Source: Bicyclus anynana (taxonomy: Eukaryota > Arthropoda > Insecta > Lepidoptera > Nymphalidae). From it: a stretch of DNA of 64,000 bases. The stretch is from positions 5,953,107 to 6,017,106 of the forward strand of contig NC_069084.1 in assembly GCF_947172395.1 (NCBI RefSeq), in the 5' to 3' direction. Positions within the stretch are counted from its first letter, which is position 1. Each line of letters begins with the position of its first letter. Below the pieces are notes generated by a model. That model worked only from the letters and a program-made list of their open reading frames with translations, was not told the DNA's origin and searched no databases. Made by a program: the position numbers and the translations under genes. Below are positions 1 through 11,535 of this stretch, in pieces.

Positions 1-17
1 ATTTTGTAGAAATACTA

Positions 18-112
18 GGATAAAAACATAGCTTATGACACTTACAAATAACATGACTTTCTAATGGTAACAGAATTTTCAAAATCAGTTTAGAATTTAC
101 TAACTTTAACGT
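18..112 (-). repeat. Helitron-like element fragment
   Basis: This stretch matches, with many changes, the internal part of the CTAG-ended elements seen elsewhere (for example 24740-24830): an 'atagcctatgacactcacaaataa' type segment, then a 'ttcaaaatc' segment. Both element ends are missing. It is a decayed non-autonomous copy. Confidence 0.45.
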
Positions 113-263
113 AGGTTAGTTTTCGTATACGAAATTGAGATTCTATGTAACACATAACATCTGGTGCCTACTGACAACCCTTCGTGGATATCATACGACG
201 GTAGATGACTTTCTCAGTTGATTAGATATTTTTTTTAATAAGTTGTTAATAAAAACCAAACGT

Positions 264-672
264 TACGTGTTGCCAGTGATGTCCTATGGTTCCAAGACTA
301 GGTCGTTAACTATGGACCTCATAAAAGGCTCAGAGTCACACAGCGGGCAATGGAACGAGCTAAATGAGGAGATCCGCAGAAGAACCAAAGTCACCGACAT
401 AGCTCTACGAGTTGCGAAGCTGAAGTGGCAATGGGCGGGGCACATAGTCCGAAGAGCTTATGACCGTTGGGGTCCCAAAGTGCTGGAATGGCGACCCCGA
501 ACTAATAAGCGCAGTGTTGGTTGATCCCCCTCCAGGTGGACTGACGACATCAAGCGAGTCGCAGGGATTCGCTGGATGCAGATGGCTCAGTATCGTGATG
601 TTTGGAACTCCCTACAAAAGGCCTATGTACTGCAGTGGATCCGTCCATCGGCATATATGATGATGATGATGA
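264..672 (+). mobile_element. RTE-type LINE, 3' end fragment
   Basis: The conceptual translation gives the C-terminal part of a lepidopteran RTE-clade retrotransposon ORF: EEIRRRTKVTDIA, then VAKLKWQWAGHIVRR, then WGPKVLEWRPRT and, after a frameshift near 518-525, DDIKRVAGIRWMQ and AYVLQWI. The copy ends in a (TGA)n microsatellite (657-672), which is normal for RTE 3' ends. It is 5'-truncated and frameshifted, so it is dead. Confidence 0.85.
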
Positions 673-1551
673 AAAAAGACCGAATGAGTGAAAGTGAAAG
701 GCCAGCAGAGATTACCCCCTACAACTTCACAAACTATTACTATAGGTAATATTGATCGAAAAGAACAAAGAACTCACAAAATTTCCGCTTTGTGGTTGGA
801 ACTACAATGTGTGCCAAATACCGACTAGCACCACTGACTCGCCGATGTAACTGAAGAAAAATGGAAAAAATAAATCGATACCTATATTTTGTGTTTATGG
901 TGAAACTGAAAAGTTTCTGAACGACGAGGTTCGTCGCACGAATACCGCTATCGGAAGATCGAGCTTTTATCATTCGCATATGTTCCGTATACTACAAATG
1001 CCCGTTTTGCTGTTGTTGAAAAAAATATATCTTAAACCAGAAATAAAATATTGAAGCAAATACTCCTAACACAGTAAATAACATGGTCGTTAGGAGCATT
1101 CGCAAATATGTTAACAATCGAATTAATACACTTAAACAAATTTTTCCTAATATACCAAGTTAGTTTAGCTATATCACGGACATTGACATATATTTAGTTT
1201 TTGATTGAGCAATTTTAGCTTGATGAAATTAAGTTTTTCATGATCCAAATTGGTGGACTCCCAAAGCTACTCAGTTTTTTATATATGCCACCATTACACT
1301 CATAATAAGTAAAAAACTGCATATAAAAATACGATTAAAAATTAAAGTCACATTAAGGTCTAATCAATTATTATTTTTTTCGAAATGTTATGAACACTTG
1401 CCGAGCAAAATAATTAATGTAAATAACACTAAACTCTTTTAGCAGTAAAATAATGTCCACAACTTGAAAAATTATAAAATTATCTTTGAAATAGTAGCAC
1501 AAAAACCTATTTTGCTGTTGTATTTAGTTAACCTACTTATCAAAGTAAAAA
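673..1551. other. AT-rich intergenic stretch, nothing recognised
   Basis: No gene or repeat family was recognised here. The open frame at 740-979 on the minus strand has no family signature and no splice context that supports it. Confidence 0.5.
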
Positions 1552-1872
1552 AGAGCCGTGATAGCCCAGTGGATATGACCTCTGCCTCTGATTCCGGGTG
1601 GAGGGTGTGGGTTCGAATCCGGTCCGGGGCATGCACCTCCAACTTTTCAGTTGTGTGCATTTTAAGAAATTAAATATCACGTGTCTCAATCGGTGAAGGA
1701 AAACATCGTGAGGAAACCTACATACCAGAGAATTATCTTAATTCTCTGCGTGTGTGAAGTCTGCCAATCCGCATTGGGCCAGCGTGGTGGACTATTGGCC
1801 TAACCCCTCTCATTCTGAGAGGAGACTCGAGCTCAGCAGTGAGCCGAATATGGGTTCATGACGACGACGACT
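1552..1872 (+). repeat. SINE family A, near full-length copy
   Basis: This is a tRNA-derived SINE. It has a polymerase III A box (TAGCCCAGTGG, 1562-1572) and a perfect B box (GGTTCGAATCC, 1610-1620). The body follows ('aaattaaatatcacgtgtct', 'gtgaggaaacc', 'gagaggagactcgagctcag'), and the copy ends in a (TGA/CGA)-rich tail. It is the best full-length reference copy in the window. The short ORFs on both strands are only by-products of the SINE. Confidence 0.9.
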
Positions 1873-2415
1873 TATCAAATATCGTAGTCAATTAATACTG
1901 GTATCTCGATAAAAGTACATTGTTAATTGTTGTTTAAACCTTATTTTCGTTCAACAACAAAATTAGATTAATATAGAAATGCGGTTTTGAAGTAAACATT
2001 ACGGAACCCTACCAGCATTGGAACTAGGATCGATCGTAATGGTAGCTAATAAATCAGAGGCAATGCAAAGTCGTTGTTACTGCCACACTATACCTCTTTC
2101 ACCCGACTTCTATTACTCCACTGGATAAATAACAGAGAAAGAATGAATACTACAACTGAAATTTATTTCAGCTAAGCGTAGACTTACGTAACCTAGTTTA
2201 AAAATTCACGTTATAAAAAAAAACATTTTGTTACCGACGTACACTCCAATTTTTTTTAATATAATATTACATTCGTCTTTACTTTTTCATTATGAATTAG
2301 TGCATTTTTAAAATAAATTGTTATACCTATTTATTTTATTTTCGAATGACGATTTGGCTTTGTAGTGTAGTACAAAAATTACAGACAAAAACACATTGCA
2401 AAGTTGTTATAAGTG
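1873..2415. other. Intergenic, nothing recognised
   Basis: AT-rich sequence. I see no gene and no repeat shared with the rest of the window. Confidence 0.5.
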
Positions 2416-2605
2416 TAAGGCCGGTTTTAGAGTCACGCTGTCAAGACGCTGACGGTCGGCACTGACAGACGAAATGTATGAACTCTTAAGGAGCTTTTCA
2501 GAATAACGCATAGCTATTAGCGCGTGCGGTGTTCGGCGCGCTACGCGCTCAGCTGTCAGCGCCGACGGTCAGCGTCCGGTCAGCGTGACTCTAAAACCAG
2601 CCTTA
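2416..2605. mobile_element. MITE with 25-bp terminal inverted repeats
   Basis: The left end TAAGGCCGGTTTTAGAGTCA and the right end (2581-2605) are inverted copies over 25 bp with one mismatch. The inner part is also partly palindromic (ctgacggtcgg against ccgacggtcag). There is no coding capacity. No clear target duplication was found, so the superfamily is unknown. Confidence 0.8.
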
Positions 2606-2657
2606 AAGGATGCCATAAAACCAGCCTTAAAGAATGCCTTAAAACCAGCCTTGAAGA
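2591..2657. repeat. Three tandem copies of a MITE tip
   Basis: The motif 'taaaaccagccttaaagaatg' (with small changes) occurs three times in a row with a period of about 22-24 bp. The first copy is the right end of the MITE at 2416-2605. This looks like local amplification of the element's end. Confidence 0.75.
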
Positions 2658-3762
2658 ACCAGTTTACTAAAAGCTGTTGCTTAGCACACGACAGTAATTT
2701 TCTTTGTTTTTTGAGAATTTTATTTCGAGATTTTAATAAAATAAAGCTTAAATGTTAGTTAATAATGTAATATAATATAGTCTTGCTAATTAATTAATTA
2801 TATTTTTTTTACTTTAATAACGTTACTCGTACCTACAGAAATCGATTATCTCTGAAAAGACGTCATTGGAAATTTTCTGTAATTTAAACAAAACTCTCAC
2901 TTCAACACTCGATTTCTACTCTCATATCATATTTTTTAGCTGTACCTACTACACAGGACAGCGGTAATAACTTCCACGAGTCCCGTGATGGAAAACCCGC
3001 AGTAGAGCCGTCTAATATCTCATTTAGGCGCTGGCACTAGATACCAAATGGCCGCTAGAATCAATTAGGCGTCAACAATTAATCATGGCGCATCGCGTCG
3101 CACATTCGTCACAGCGTGTGGTCGGCGATCAATCTTATTGCGTGGCGATTCGGTCATTTGTCAACTATGTAAATTTGCCAATGAATTTTGGCCTAGTTTG
3201 GCCAACTAGCTATTGAATTGTGTTGAACCCAGTCAATAACGTAAAAGGAAAAGTCTCTGAAAACTCTGGCGTCCCATAGATGGGTCAGGAGTTCTAACAA
3301 CAGAGAGTGGACCAAGATCTTGAGTGTCGCACAAATATTTCGTTTTGCGAAAGATAGAAGGGCTTACGAAGCTGACTGACAAACTTCGCTACTCGGGAAG
3401 GTACAAAAAGAAAAAGAAGAAAGCCAGTCCATTAAATATCTTTTGAAAGAGTAAATCTACAGATAAAAATTTAACCATTATTCCTCGTAGCATTTTCGTA
3501 GCCGTGATCGCTGACATCCTTATGCTTACCACCCACCATCCGATAAGCCCACATGCCTGCAGCGCTGACGACAGTCAAGCCGTGCTGCAAGTTGTGAGCT
3601 TATTGGATCGTCAGTGGCTGACTTTAGGTGGTAGATATCCAGGCAACTCGTACTAAGCGATTTATATCCACATTACTATAATTCCCACAGCAAAAGTTTG
3701 GAATATCCTTCCGGCGTTTTAATTTCCTGCCGAAAATTTAAGCACCTTTATAGTAAGAGTGC
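2658..3762. other. Intergenic, no gene seen
   Basis: Mostly AT-rich and featureless to 2950. 3240-3425 is more complex and ends in an A/G-rich run ('aaaaagaaaaagaagaaa'), which could be the 3' end of a retroelement, but I could not assign it. A phrase near 3150-3178 (ggcgattcggtcatttgtcaa) recurs near 7859-7880. Confidence 0.4.
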
Positions 3763-4112
3763 ACCTTCCAAACAAAACGGTCTCGGTCCATCTAGTGGGG
3801 GGTCGACCAACACTGCGCTTTCCGGTGCGAAGTCGCCTTTCCAGCATCTTGAGATCCCAACGTCCATCGGCTCTTCGAACTATGTGGCCTGCCCATTGGC
3901 ACTTCAGCTTTGAAACTCACTGAGCTATATGAGTGACTTTGGTTCTTCTGCGGATCTCCTCATTTCTTATTCGATCTCGCAAAGAAACCACAAGCATAGC
4001 TCGCCCCATCGCCCGCTGAGTGACTTTGAGCCTTTTTATGAGGGCCACAGTAGCGACCAGGTCTCGGATCCGAAAGTCATCACTGGCAACACGCAGACTT
4101 TAGAGGACTTTC
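3763..4112 (-). mobile_element. RTE-type LINE fragment, antisense
   Basis: On the minus strand this matches the RTE tail at 264-672: the 'gaggagatccgcagaagaac' phrase, the AKWAGHI-like region and the 'agcgcagtgttggtcgaccc' phrase. Several frameshifts and stops break it. It is an old truncated copy. Confidence 0.8.
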
Positions 4113-4271
4113 GAAGACTTTCGTCTTCAGGCACTAAGAGTTTTTTTGAAAATCGAAAATATGGTAGTAAAAAAAACCTATGTAAGTTACCATAGACGGC
4201 CTTTTAACAAGCAAGAATTTACAGAAAAACTCTGAAATTAGTTTGAAGAGACATCTCGTTGATAAAGTAAA

Positions 4272-4450
4272 TCTATACTAATATTATAAAGCGGAAGAGT
4301 TTGTTTGTTTGTTTGTTTGTTTGTTTGATTGAACGCGCTAATCTCAGGATCTACTGGTCCGATTTGAAAAATACTTTCGGTGATAGATAGCCCATTTATC
4401 GAGGAAGGCTATAGGCTATATTTTAATTAAAAAAAAATTAGGGATCCTTC
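4272..4450 (+). mobile_element. Helitron-like non-autonomous element, 3'-truncated
   Basis: It starts TCTATACTAATATTATAAAG right after an A. A (GTTT)n run follows (about 4298-4327), then the 'gaacgcgctaatctcagga' and 'cccatttatcgaggaaggct' segments shared with copies at 20394 and 22114. The CTAG 3' end is missing. Confidence 0.75.
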
Positions 4451-4621
4451 CTAAAACTCCAATAATGTAACCCAAGGTGTACATGGCGCCTTCCCAACAG
4501 TCTGCTAATTCCCTAAAGCATTGTCATTGCTATTCAAAAGGCCAAGGGGTTGCAAATACAGCAGCGTCATTCACTCGCAGCACACATCATCATTTTCTAC
4601 AAAAAATGTCGCGACAGCATA

Positions 4622-7600
4622 TATCTATCTATCTATCTATCTATACTGTAATAAAAGAGTAGAAATCGAGTGTCTGTACTTTGACCAAATTTAACTAAAA
4701 TCAAGTTAGGGCGATTAGAAATGAGCAATAGAATACAAAAATATATTTTTTTATTTTTTTGCCTGTCTGTCTGTCTATCTGCCTGTCTGTCTGTCCTTCT
4801 GTCTGTATGTTCGTGCTATTCTCTGGTTCTGCTGAACGGATTTTGACGCGGATTTCACAAATAGATTAAGCAAAGTTCATGGCAACATATAGGCTTTGTT
4901 TCATTAAAATCGGACAGATAGAAAAAAGTTATCTTGAAAAAACCGGATTGCTCAAATTGATTCGCAGGCGTTATTTGGAGAAACGAGATTTCCACTAAAA
5001 CTGTGTAATATCGATATTGAGGCACATATTCTATACTCAACTGACCAATTTGTTTGTTTATTTGGTTGAACGCGCGAAACTAATCTCAGGAACTACTTAA
5101 AAGTTCTGGTTCAAACTGAATAATGCTTTTTGTATTTAAATAGTCACATTGTCTACTTTTTTATCGTATAATGTTATGCAAGATTTATTACTATAAAAAG
5201 AGCACGAATTTGGCGCAATAGCTATTAAATACTTATCTATATACTTATAATAAAACTGTAACAGGTCAAATTACAGAACTTTTTGATTAATTTAAAAAAA
5301 AATTATCATAGGGCATTATACAATCGATACTGAATTCAAAAACATTTTTTTTCGATTATTTGTCTGTCTGTCCCTATTTTTTGTTGACCGGGCATCACAC
5401 TGAAACTACTGAATGAATTCAAATGAAACTTAGCACGGTTTGAGAACATAATACGGGGCAGGTTATAGAATACTTTTTATAGCGAAAATAAAATCAGAAG
5501 GGGGTGAAATAGGGGTTGAAAGTTTGTACGTAAACTTTATTATAGACCGGCATTTGGCCGGGAGTTTGTGATAGGGTCTTTGACCGTGACTACGGCTGGG
5601 TATTTTACCCAAACAAAAAAAAGCGCGGCCTTCGGTCGGGGGGTTGTAATATGGCCTCTGATCGTAACTACGGCTGGGCATTTTACCCAAACACAAAAAA
5701 TGGAACGCGTGGCCTTCGGCCGGGAGTGTATGATACAGCCTTCGATCTTGACTACGGCTGGGTATTTTACCCAAGCAAAAAAAAAGCGCGGCCTTCGGCC
5801 GGGGTTTGTAATATGGCCTCTGATCGTGGCTACGGCTGGGCATTTTTCCGATGCACAGAAAACGGAACGCGCGGCCTTCGGCCGCTCACCGTATTGTAGC
5901 CCGGCCTTCGGCCGGGAGTTTGTGATAGAGCCTTCGCGCACTGTTTGGTAGCCCGGCCTTCGGCCGGGAGTTTATGATACAGCCTTCGACCGTGACTACG
6001 GCTGGGCATTTTACCCAAGCACGAAAAACGGAACGCGTAGCCTTCGGCCGGGAGTTTGTGATAAACCCTTCGACCGTGACTACGGCTGGGCATTTTACCC
6101 AAGCACAATAAATGGAACGCGCGGCCTTCGGCCGGGGGTTTGTAATATGGCCTCTGATCGTGGATACAGCTGGGCATTTCTCCGATGCACAGAAAACGGA
6201 ACGCGGAACCGTACTGTAGCCCAGCCTTCGGCCAGGAGTTTGTGATAGAGCCTTCGCGCACTATATTGTAGCCCGGCCTTCGGCCGGGAGTTTATGATAC
6301 AGCCTTCGACCGTGACTACGGCTGGGTATTTTACCCAAACAAAAAAAGCGCGGCCCTCGGTCGGGGGTTTGTAATATGGCCTCTGATCGTGGCTACGGCT
6401 GGGCATTTTTCCGATGCACAGACAACGGAACGCGCGGCCTTCGGCCGCTCACCGTATTGTAGCCCGGCCTTCGGCCGGGAGTTTGTGATAGAGCCTTCGC
6501 GCACTGTTTTGTAGCCCGGCCTTCGGCCGGGAGTTTATGATACAGCCTTCGACCGTAACTACGGCTGGGCTTTTTACCCAAACACAAAAAACGGAACGCG
6601 TGGCCTTCGGCCGGGAGTGTATGATACAGCCTTCGACCTTGACTACGGCTGGGTATTTTAGCCAAGCAAAAAAAAGCGCGGCCTTCGGCCGGGGGTTTGT
6701 AATATGGCCTCTGATCGTGGCTACGGCTGGGCATTTTTCCGGTGCACAGAAAACGGAACGCGCGGCCTTCGGCCGCTCACCGTATTGTAGTTTATGATAC
6801 AGCCTTCGACCGTGACTACGGCTGGGCATTTTACCCAAGCACGAAAAACGGAACGCGTAGCCTTCGGCCGCGCACTGTATTGTGGCCCGGTCTTCGGCCG
6901 GGAGTTTATGATACAGCCTTCGACCGTGACTACGGCTGGGTATTTTATCCAAACAAAAAAAAGCGCGACCTTCGGCCGGGGATTTGTAATATGGCCTCTG
7001 ATCGTGGTTACGGCTGGGCATTTTTCCGATGCACAGAAAACGGAACGCGCGGCCTTCGGCCGCTCACCGTATTGTAGCCTGGCCTTCGGCTGGGAGTTTG
7101 TGATAGAGCCTTCGCGCACTGTATTGTAGCCCGGCCTTCGGCCGGGAGTTTATGATACACCCTTCGACCGTGACTACGGCTGGGCATTTTACCTAAGCAC
7201 GTAAAACGGAACGCGTAGCCTTCGGCCGCGCACTGTATTGTGGCCCGGCCTTCGGCCAGGAGTTAATGATACAGCCTTCGACCGTGACTACGGCTGGGCA
7301 TTTTACCGATGCACAAAAAACGGAACGCGCGGTCTTCGGCCGCGCACTGTATTGTGACCCGGCCTTTGGCCGGGAGTTTGTGATGCAGCCTCCGACCGTG
7401 GCTACGGCTGGGCATTTTACTCAAGCACAAAAAAGTACGTACTTTGTTGTGCACCCTCTTTCGTCCGGGAGTTTGTGATAGGGTCTTCGACCGTGGCTAC
7501 GGCTGGGCACTTAACGCAGACACAATTAATTGCACGACGGCCGTCGGCCGGGGGCTGGATAGGGCCTCCGACGATGGCTACGACTTTGCATTTTACCCAA

Positions 7601-7758
7601 GCACAAAAAACGCGCACATTATTGTACACCGGCCTTCGGTCGGGGCTGTGATTTTATAATTTTTATATATAAAACATACGAAAATATAAATAGAAGGGGC
7701 GACGGCGTCGAAAATGTACATCGATTTTCACGCGGACGAAGTCGCGGGCACCTGCTAG
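4622..7758 (+). mobile_element. 3.1-kb microsatellite-bounded Helitron-like element with GC-rich array
   Basis: The element opens with (ATCT)n (4622-4644), followed by 'actgtaataaaagagtagaa', a (GTCT)n stretch (4762-4805) and a (TTTG) stretch. It closes with 'cgcggacgaagtcgcgggca' and CCTGCTAG (end at 7758), next to a T. Inverted relatives lie at 40288-41911 and 41979-42495, and an internal fragment lies at 11536-11775, so the borders can be compared. A CTAG end next to T, a GC-rich near-palindrome just before it, and linked microsatellites fit lepidopteran microsatellite-associated Helitron-like elements. No Rep/helicase ORF is present, so it would need help to move. The Helitron assignment is inference. 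Confidence 0.75.
5545..7650. repeat. GC-rich tandem array of about 80-bp units with GGCCTTCGGCC hairpin
   Basis: About 25-30 units of roughly 80-90 bp are stacked here. Each has a CGGCCTTCGGCCG core (5-bp stem, TTC loop), a 'gactacggctgggcatttta' block and a 'cggaacgcg' block. Some units are split by an extra core into 27 + 53 bp. Two unit types alternate (tgatacagccttcgac and aatatggcctctgatcg), and larger blocks recur (the 'ggccgctcaccgtattgtag' phrase at 5877, 6444, 6773 and 7060). Most frames are open on both strands simply because the unit lacks stops. I do not regard these as genes. Confidence 0.9.
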
Positions 7759-7957
7759 TATATTATACGAGTAAATACTATTTTGTATTTCGTAACCTCG
7801 CTAGAATTAATTAACCGTCAAGAACTAATCACTGAGCCTGGTACGCAATCAATCTATGCGGCAATTCGGTTATTTGTCAACTGCCTAATTTTACCTAATA
7901 GAGCATTGACCTCGCAATTACAGCAAGGAAGATATCTACGGGATGTAATATTACATT
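7759..7957. other. Short unassigned stretch
   Basis: No feature recognised, apart from a weak echo of the 3150 region near 7859-7880. Confidence 0.4.
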
Positions 7958-8165
7958 TCTTTTTTATTCTTTACAAGCCCTTGACTACTATTTCACCTGA
8001 TGATAAGTGATGATACAATCTAAGATGGAAGCGAGCTAACTTGTTAGGAGGAGAATGAAAATCCACACCCCTTTCGGTTTCTAGACGACATCATACCGGA
8101 ACGCTAAATCGCTTGGCGGTACGTCTTTGTCAGTAGGGTGGTAACTAGCCATGGACGAAGCCTCC
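7958..8165 (-). repeat. SINE family B, partial
   Basis: On the plus strand it reads 'tttattctttacaagccctt', then 'gatgataagtgatgat', 'ggaggagaatgaaaatccac', 'cgctaaatcgcttggcggta' and 'ggtggtaactagcca'. This is the tail and body of SINE B in antisense. The tRNA-like head is missing. Confidence 0.85.
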
Positions 8166-8224
8166 CACCACCAAATTGTAATGATAAATTATTTATAATG
8201 ATAAATTAAGTAAAAATGGGTAAT

Positions 8225-8404
8225 ATTTATGAGCCAGTGGATACGAGTATGACCTCTGCCCCCGATTCCGGAGAGTGTGGGTTCGATTCCGGTCCGGGGC
8301 AATTTAATTATGAAATTAAATATCACGTGTCTCAAACGGTTAAGGGAAAACATCGTGAGGAAACCTGCATACCAGAGATTTTCCATAGTTCTTTGCGTGT
8401 GTGA
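8225..8404 (+). repeat. SINE family A, partial copy
   Basis: The head (A-box region, then B box GGTTCGATTCC) runs into the body with a short deletion and then 'atatcacgtgtctcaaacgg'. The 3' half is missing. Confidence 0.85.
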
Positions 8405-8488
8405 GGTGCATGCCCCGGACCGGATTTGAGCCCACACCCTCGGGAACCGGAGGCAGAGGTCATATCCACTGGGCTATCACGGTTTGAG
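8405..8488 (-). repeat. SINE family A head, inverted
   Basis: This reads 'gcatgccccggaccggattt' through 'catatccactgggctatcac', which is a SINE A head in antisense. It directly abuts the sense copy at 8225-8404, so the two heads can pair. Confidence 0.85.
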
Positions 8489-8779
8489 GAGATTAGCTAA
8501 AATCAATTTGATATCTATTACAACCGCATCGTGCGTTCCTATCTATCACAGATACAATATACATGTGATGGGCAATCAATTGCTTCTTGTGGTGATATAG
8601 TCATTATTGTCGACTCTACACATTTGATCTAATTTGCTGAGCGAGATACCAAAGTGTTTATTCGACAAATTACTTATACTATAGAGAGTGCTCTTTTATT
8701 TGTTTAAATATTTTGAAAAATTGTCAAGATTTTATAAATATCAAAAAATCACATCTTCCATTTGTGGGACGATGGAGTA
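8489..8779. other. Nothing recognised
   Basis: AT-rich intergenic sequence with no gene or shared repeat. Confidence 0.4.
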
Positions 8780-9096
8780 TTTTTTTTTATTCTTTAAAAG
8801 TTAGCCCTTGACTACAATCTCACCTGATGGTAAATGATGATGCAATCTAAGATGGAAGCGGGTTAACTTCTTAGGAGGAGGATGAAAATCCACCCTTTCG
8901 GTGGGAGGGAAAATCGGTTTCTACACAACATTGTACCGGAACGCTAAATCGTTTGGCGGTATTTATTTGCCGTTAGGGAGGTAACTAGCCTAGACCTGGG
9001 CGAATTAAGAAAACCTCAATCGGCCCAGCCGGGGATCGAACACAGGACCTCCGTCTTGTAAATCCACCCCGCATACCGCGCCACGGGGGCCAACAA
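8780..9096 (-). repeat. SINE family B, near full-length
   Basis: From a T-rich tail (8780) to the tRNA-like head at 9096. Read on the minus strand, the head gives a 'cgcggtatgcggggtggatt' region and a B box (GGTTCGATCCCC type, antisense of 'ggggatcgaac'). Together with 52885-53190 it defines the family. Confidence 0.88.
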
Positions 9097-9555
9097 AATG
9101 GTTGTTAGGATCACGGTGCAGGTTTAAAGGGTCCCAGCATTTAACTATCCAAGTATAAAGTGTGTTATTTAATGTTTTATTCAGGGTAATATGATAAATC
9201 ATGTTCCCACTTAGCGTGTGGCAAGTGGGAACTCTTCTTTCTAAGGGGTTGCCACAATGCTCGATCAAGTTACTGTACGATTACTACGATCAAGTTTTGC
9301 GAAAAAATCAAAAAACAAAAGCTTTAAATGCGGTCAACAGACTTCAAACACAAAAATGTTCTACGCTAAAAAGCGAATACAACGTCGTAGGTAGGTCTCA
9401 ACTGATAGTAGTAGTTTGTGCTTAATTATTCTCATATAAGACAACACGCAGGCTAAACCCTATGAATGACAAAGCTAATTAATTATCTACTAATTTGTAC
9501 TAAAGAAGCACCATCCTTTGTGTTATAATTATCACCCATAGATCAGTAGGTAGGT
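9097..9555. other. Intergenic, nothing recognised
   Basis: No gene is supported. The open frames at 9005-9268 and 9201-9425 overlap SINE sequence or lack any signature. Confidence 0.4.
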
Positions 9556-9872
9556 ATATCATCATCATCATTATCAACCCATATTAGGCTCACTGCTGAG
9601 CTCGAGTCTTCTCTCAGAATGAGAGGGTAGCCAACAGTCCACCACGCTGGCCCAATGCGGATTGGCAGACTACACACACGCAGAGAATTAAGAAAATTCT
9701 CTGGTATGCAGGTTTCCTTGCGATGTTCTTCCTTTACAGTTTGAGACACGTGATATTTAATTTCTTAAAATGCACACAACTGAAAAGTTGGAGGTGCCCC
9801 GGACCGGATTCGAATCAACACCCTCCGGAATCGGAGGCAGAGGTCATATCCACTGGGCTATCACAGCTCTTA
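9556..9872 (-). repeat. SINE family A, near full-length
   Basis: It begins with the (ATC)n tail (9558-9572) and ends with the head (B box antisense 'ggattcgaatc', A box antisense 'ccactgggcta'). The complete antisense body lies between. Confidence 0.9.
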
Positions 9873-10246
9873 TATATGGTATATCAGATACCACATTAAT
9901 ATAATATTTGCTGATGACCAGGGGTGCATAATATCAAATAGCATAAAATTTTTATATCTTAACACACAACAAGTTTAAGTACTTAAAACTATCACCACAT
10001 GATAGTTTATAACCAACTAATCCGTGGAGGAATCAATTATAGCACAAATTATACTACAGTCCAAGAGATATCCGATTATTATTAATGGCCACCTAGCTGG
10101 AAAGCAGAATTTATGTTCATACTAATCCACATAGTGATTTAATACGATCTACGTTGATGTAGGGTATTATGTAGAGAACTTCGGTCGTATTTTATACATG
10201 AAGATTCAGCGAGAATTATAGATCAAGGATTACAAATTGAAAAGTT
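9873..10246. other. Intergenic, nothing recognised
   Basis: AT-rich, no supported feature. Confidence 0.4.
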
Positions 10247-10556
10247 TACAACACGACCTCCGGTATGCGCGGTGGATTTACAAGACGGAGGTCCTGGGTT
10301 CGATCCCCGGCAGAACCGATTGAGATTTTCTTAATTGGGAAGTGGGAGGCTTATGCCGTGGCTAGTTAGCACCCTACCGGCAAAGACGTACCGCCAAGCG
10401 ATTTAGCGTTCCGAAACGATGGCGTATAGAAACCGAAAGAGGTGTAGATTTTCATCCTCCTCATAACAAGTTAGCCCGCTTTCATCTTAGATTGATTTCA
10501 TCATCACCAGCAGGTGAGATTGTAGTCAAGGGCTAACTTGTAAAGAATAAAAAAAA
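10247..10556 (+). repeat. SINE family B, sense copy
   Basis: The head carries the B box (GGGTTCGATCCCC at about 10297-10309) but lacks the first few bases of the A-box region. The body ('accgccaagcgatttagcgt', 'gattgtagtcaagggctaac') and an A-rich tail follow. Confidence 0.88.
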
Positions 10557-11535
10557 ACACAAAAATATATATACTTTTCAATATATGCTACTTTTCAATA
10601 TCGAACCGAGCAATCTTTAATCTTGATAAGATTTTACTAACTGCAGTTCTTATACTATAAAATAAAACCAATACTAAAAATAATAATATGTAGAATGCAT
10701 GAAGGATTTTCATCATCATTATTCACTGATGTCTCTTCTAAGGATTTCCAAACAACCCAGTCTTAAGCCGCATATACCATATACCCAGAAGCTCCCTATA
10801 ACCTGAACCTTTCATTGATTAAGCATGAAAAATACAGGTCTTTTATGTAAACAATGGCTTTTGATACTCCTAAATCAGGCCTCTTTTTCCAGTATTCTGC
10901 TAGATTCAGAAATCAGTGAATTTAAACTAAAAAAATACTTACCTACTCTATTGTCTAATATTTCAATAGAACCTCACTGGTTTTTTATTCAAAAGTGTAC
11001 AAAACTTAAAAACACTTCTGACACCGCATATATACTTAAAAGTTCAGCCCGTTAAACACTGCAGTATAAACTTTATTTGCCTAAAACCAAACGTCCTTAT
11101 CATTTCAAATGCCAAGTTGAAGCCAAGCAACAAATGCTACGCTCGGAACGCTCCAGTTTTCCGCCCGTCCAGCGCATGCCAATACCCAACCAAGTGAATA
11201 AACAGATCTAGTACCTATAAACTCGGGGATATACGGGAGTACGGTAAAGTTTTATATGCCATTGTTATCCCAGTGTCTAGGATATGGGTCGGCAGTAAAC
11301 GTTCTTAACACTACGACCTCTAGCGTTTTGAAATGCCAACAGAATCACCTAGCCGGTGTAATATGGCATTCATGGATGTTAGAAGAAACCCGTCTTTAAT
11401 TGCCGTTGACTGACAAGCTGTATTTCCAATTAACGATTACTTTATTATATTTAATTTTTAAATACATAGGTACATTATATTTTGTATTTTTTACGATTTA
11501 TGAACAAATTTTTAAAGCTGTAACTCTAAAAATGA
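10557..11535. other. Intergenic, nothing recognised
   Basis: No gene supported. The open frame at 10825-11055 shows no family motif. Confidence 0.4.

Noticed and set aside
740..979. 79-codon minus-strand frame
   Set aside because: Isolated and low complexity, without supporting features.
1562..1620. tRNA gene from the A and B boxes
   Set aside because: The boxes belong to a SINE head that recurs more than ten times with a long shared body; no cloverleaf closes.
5463..7129. Overlapping open frames of 80-190 codons on both strands in the GC-rich array
   Set aside because: They come from stop-free tandem units, are open in many frames at once and change with each unit type. There is no start context, splice site or domain.
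5545..7650. CRISPR array
   Set aside because: The units are contiguous and about 80 bp long, with no unique spacers of constant length and no cas genes; it lies inside a transposable element of an insect genome.
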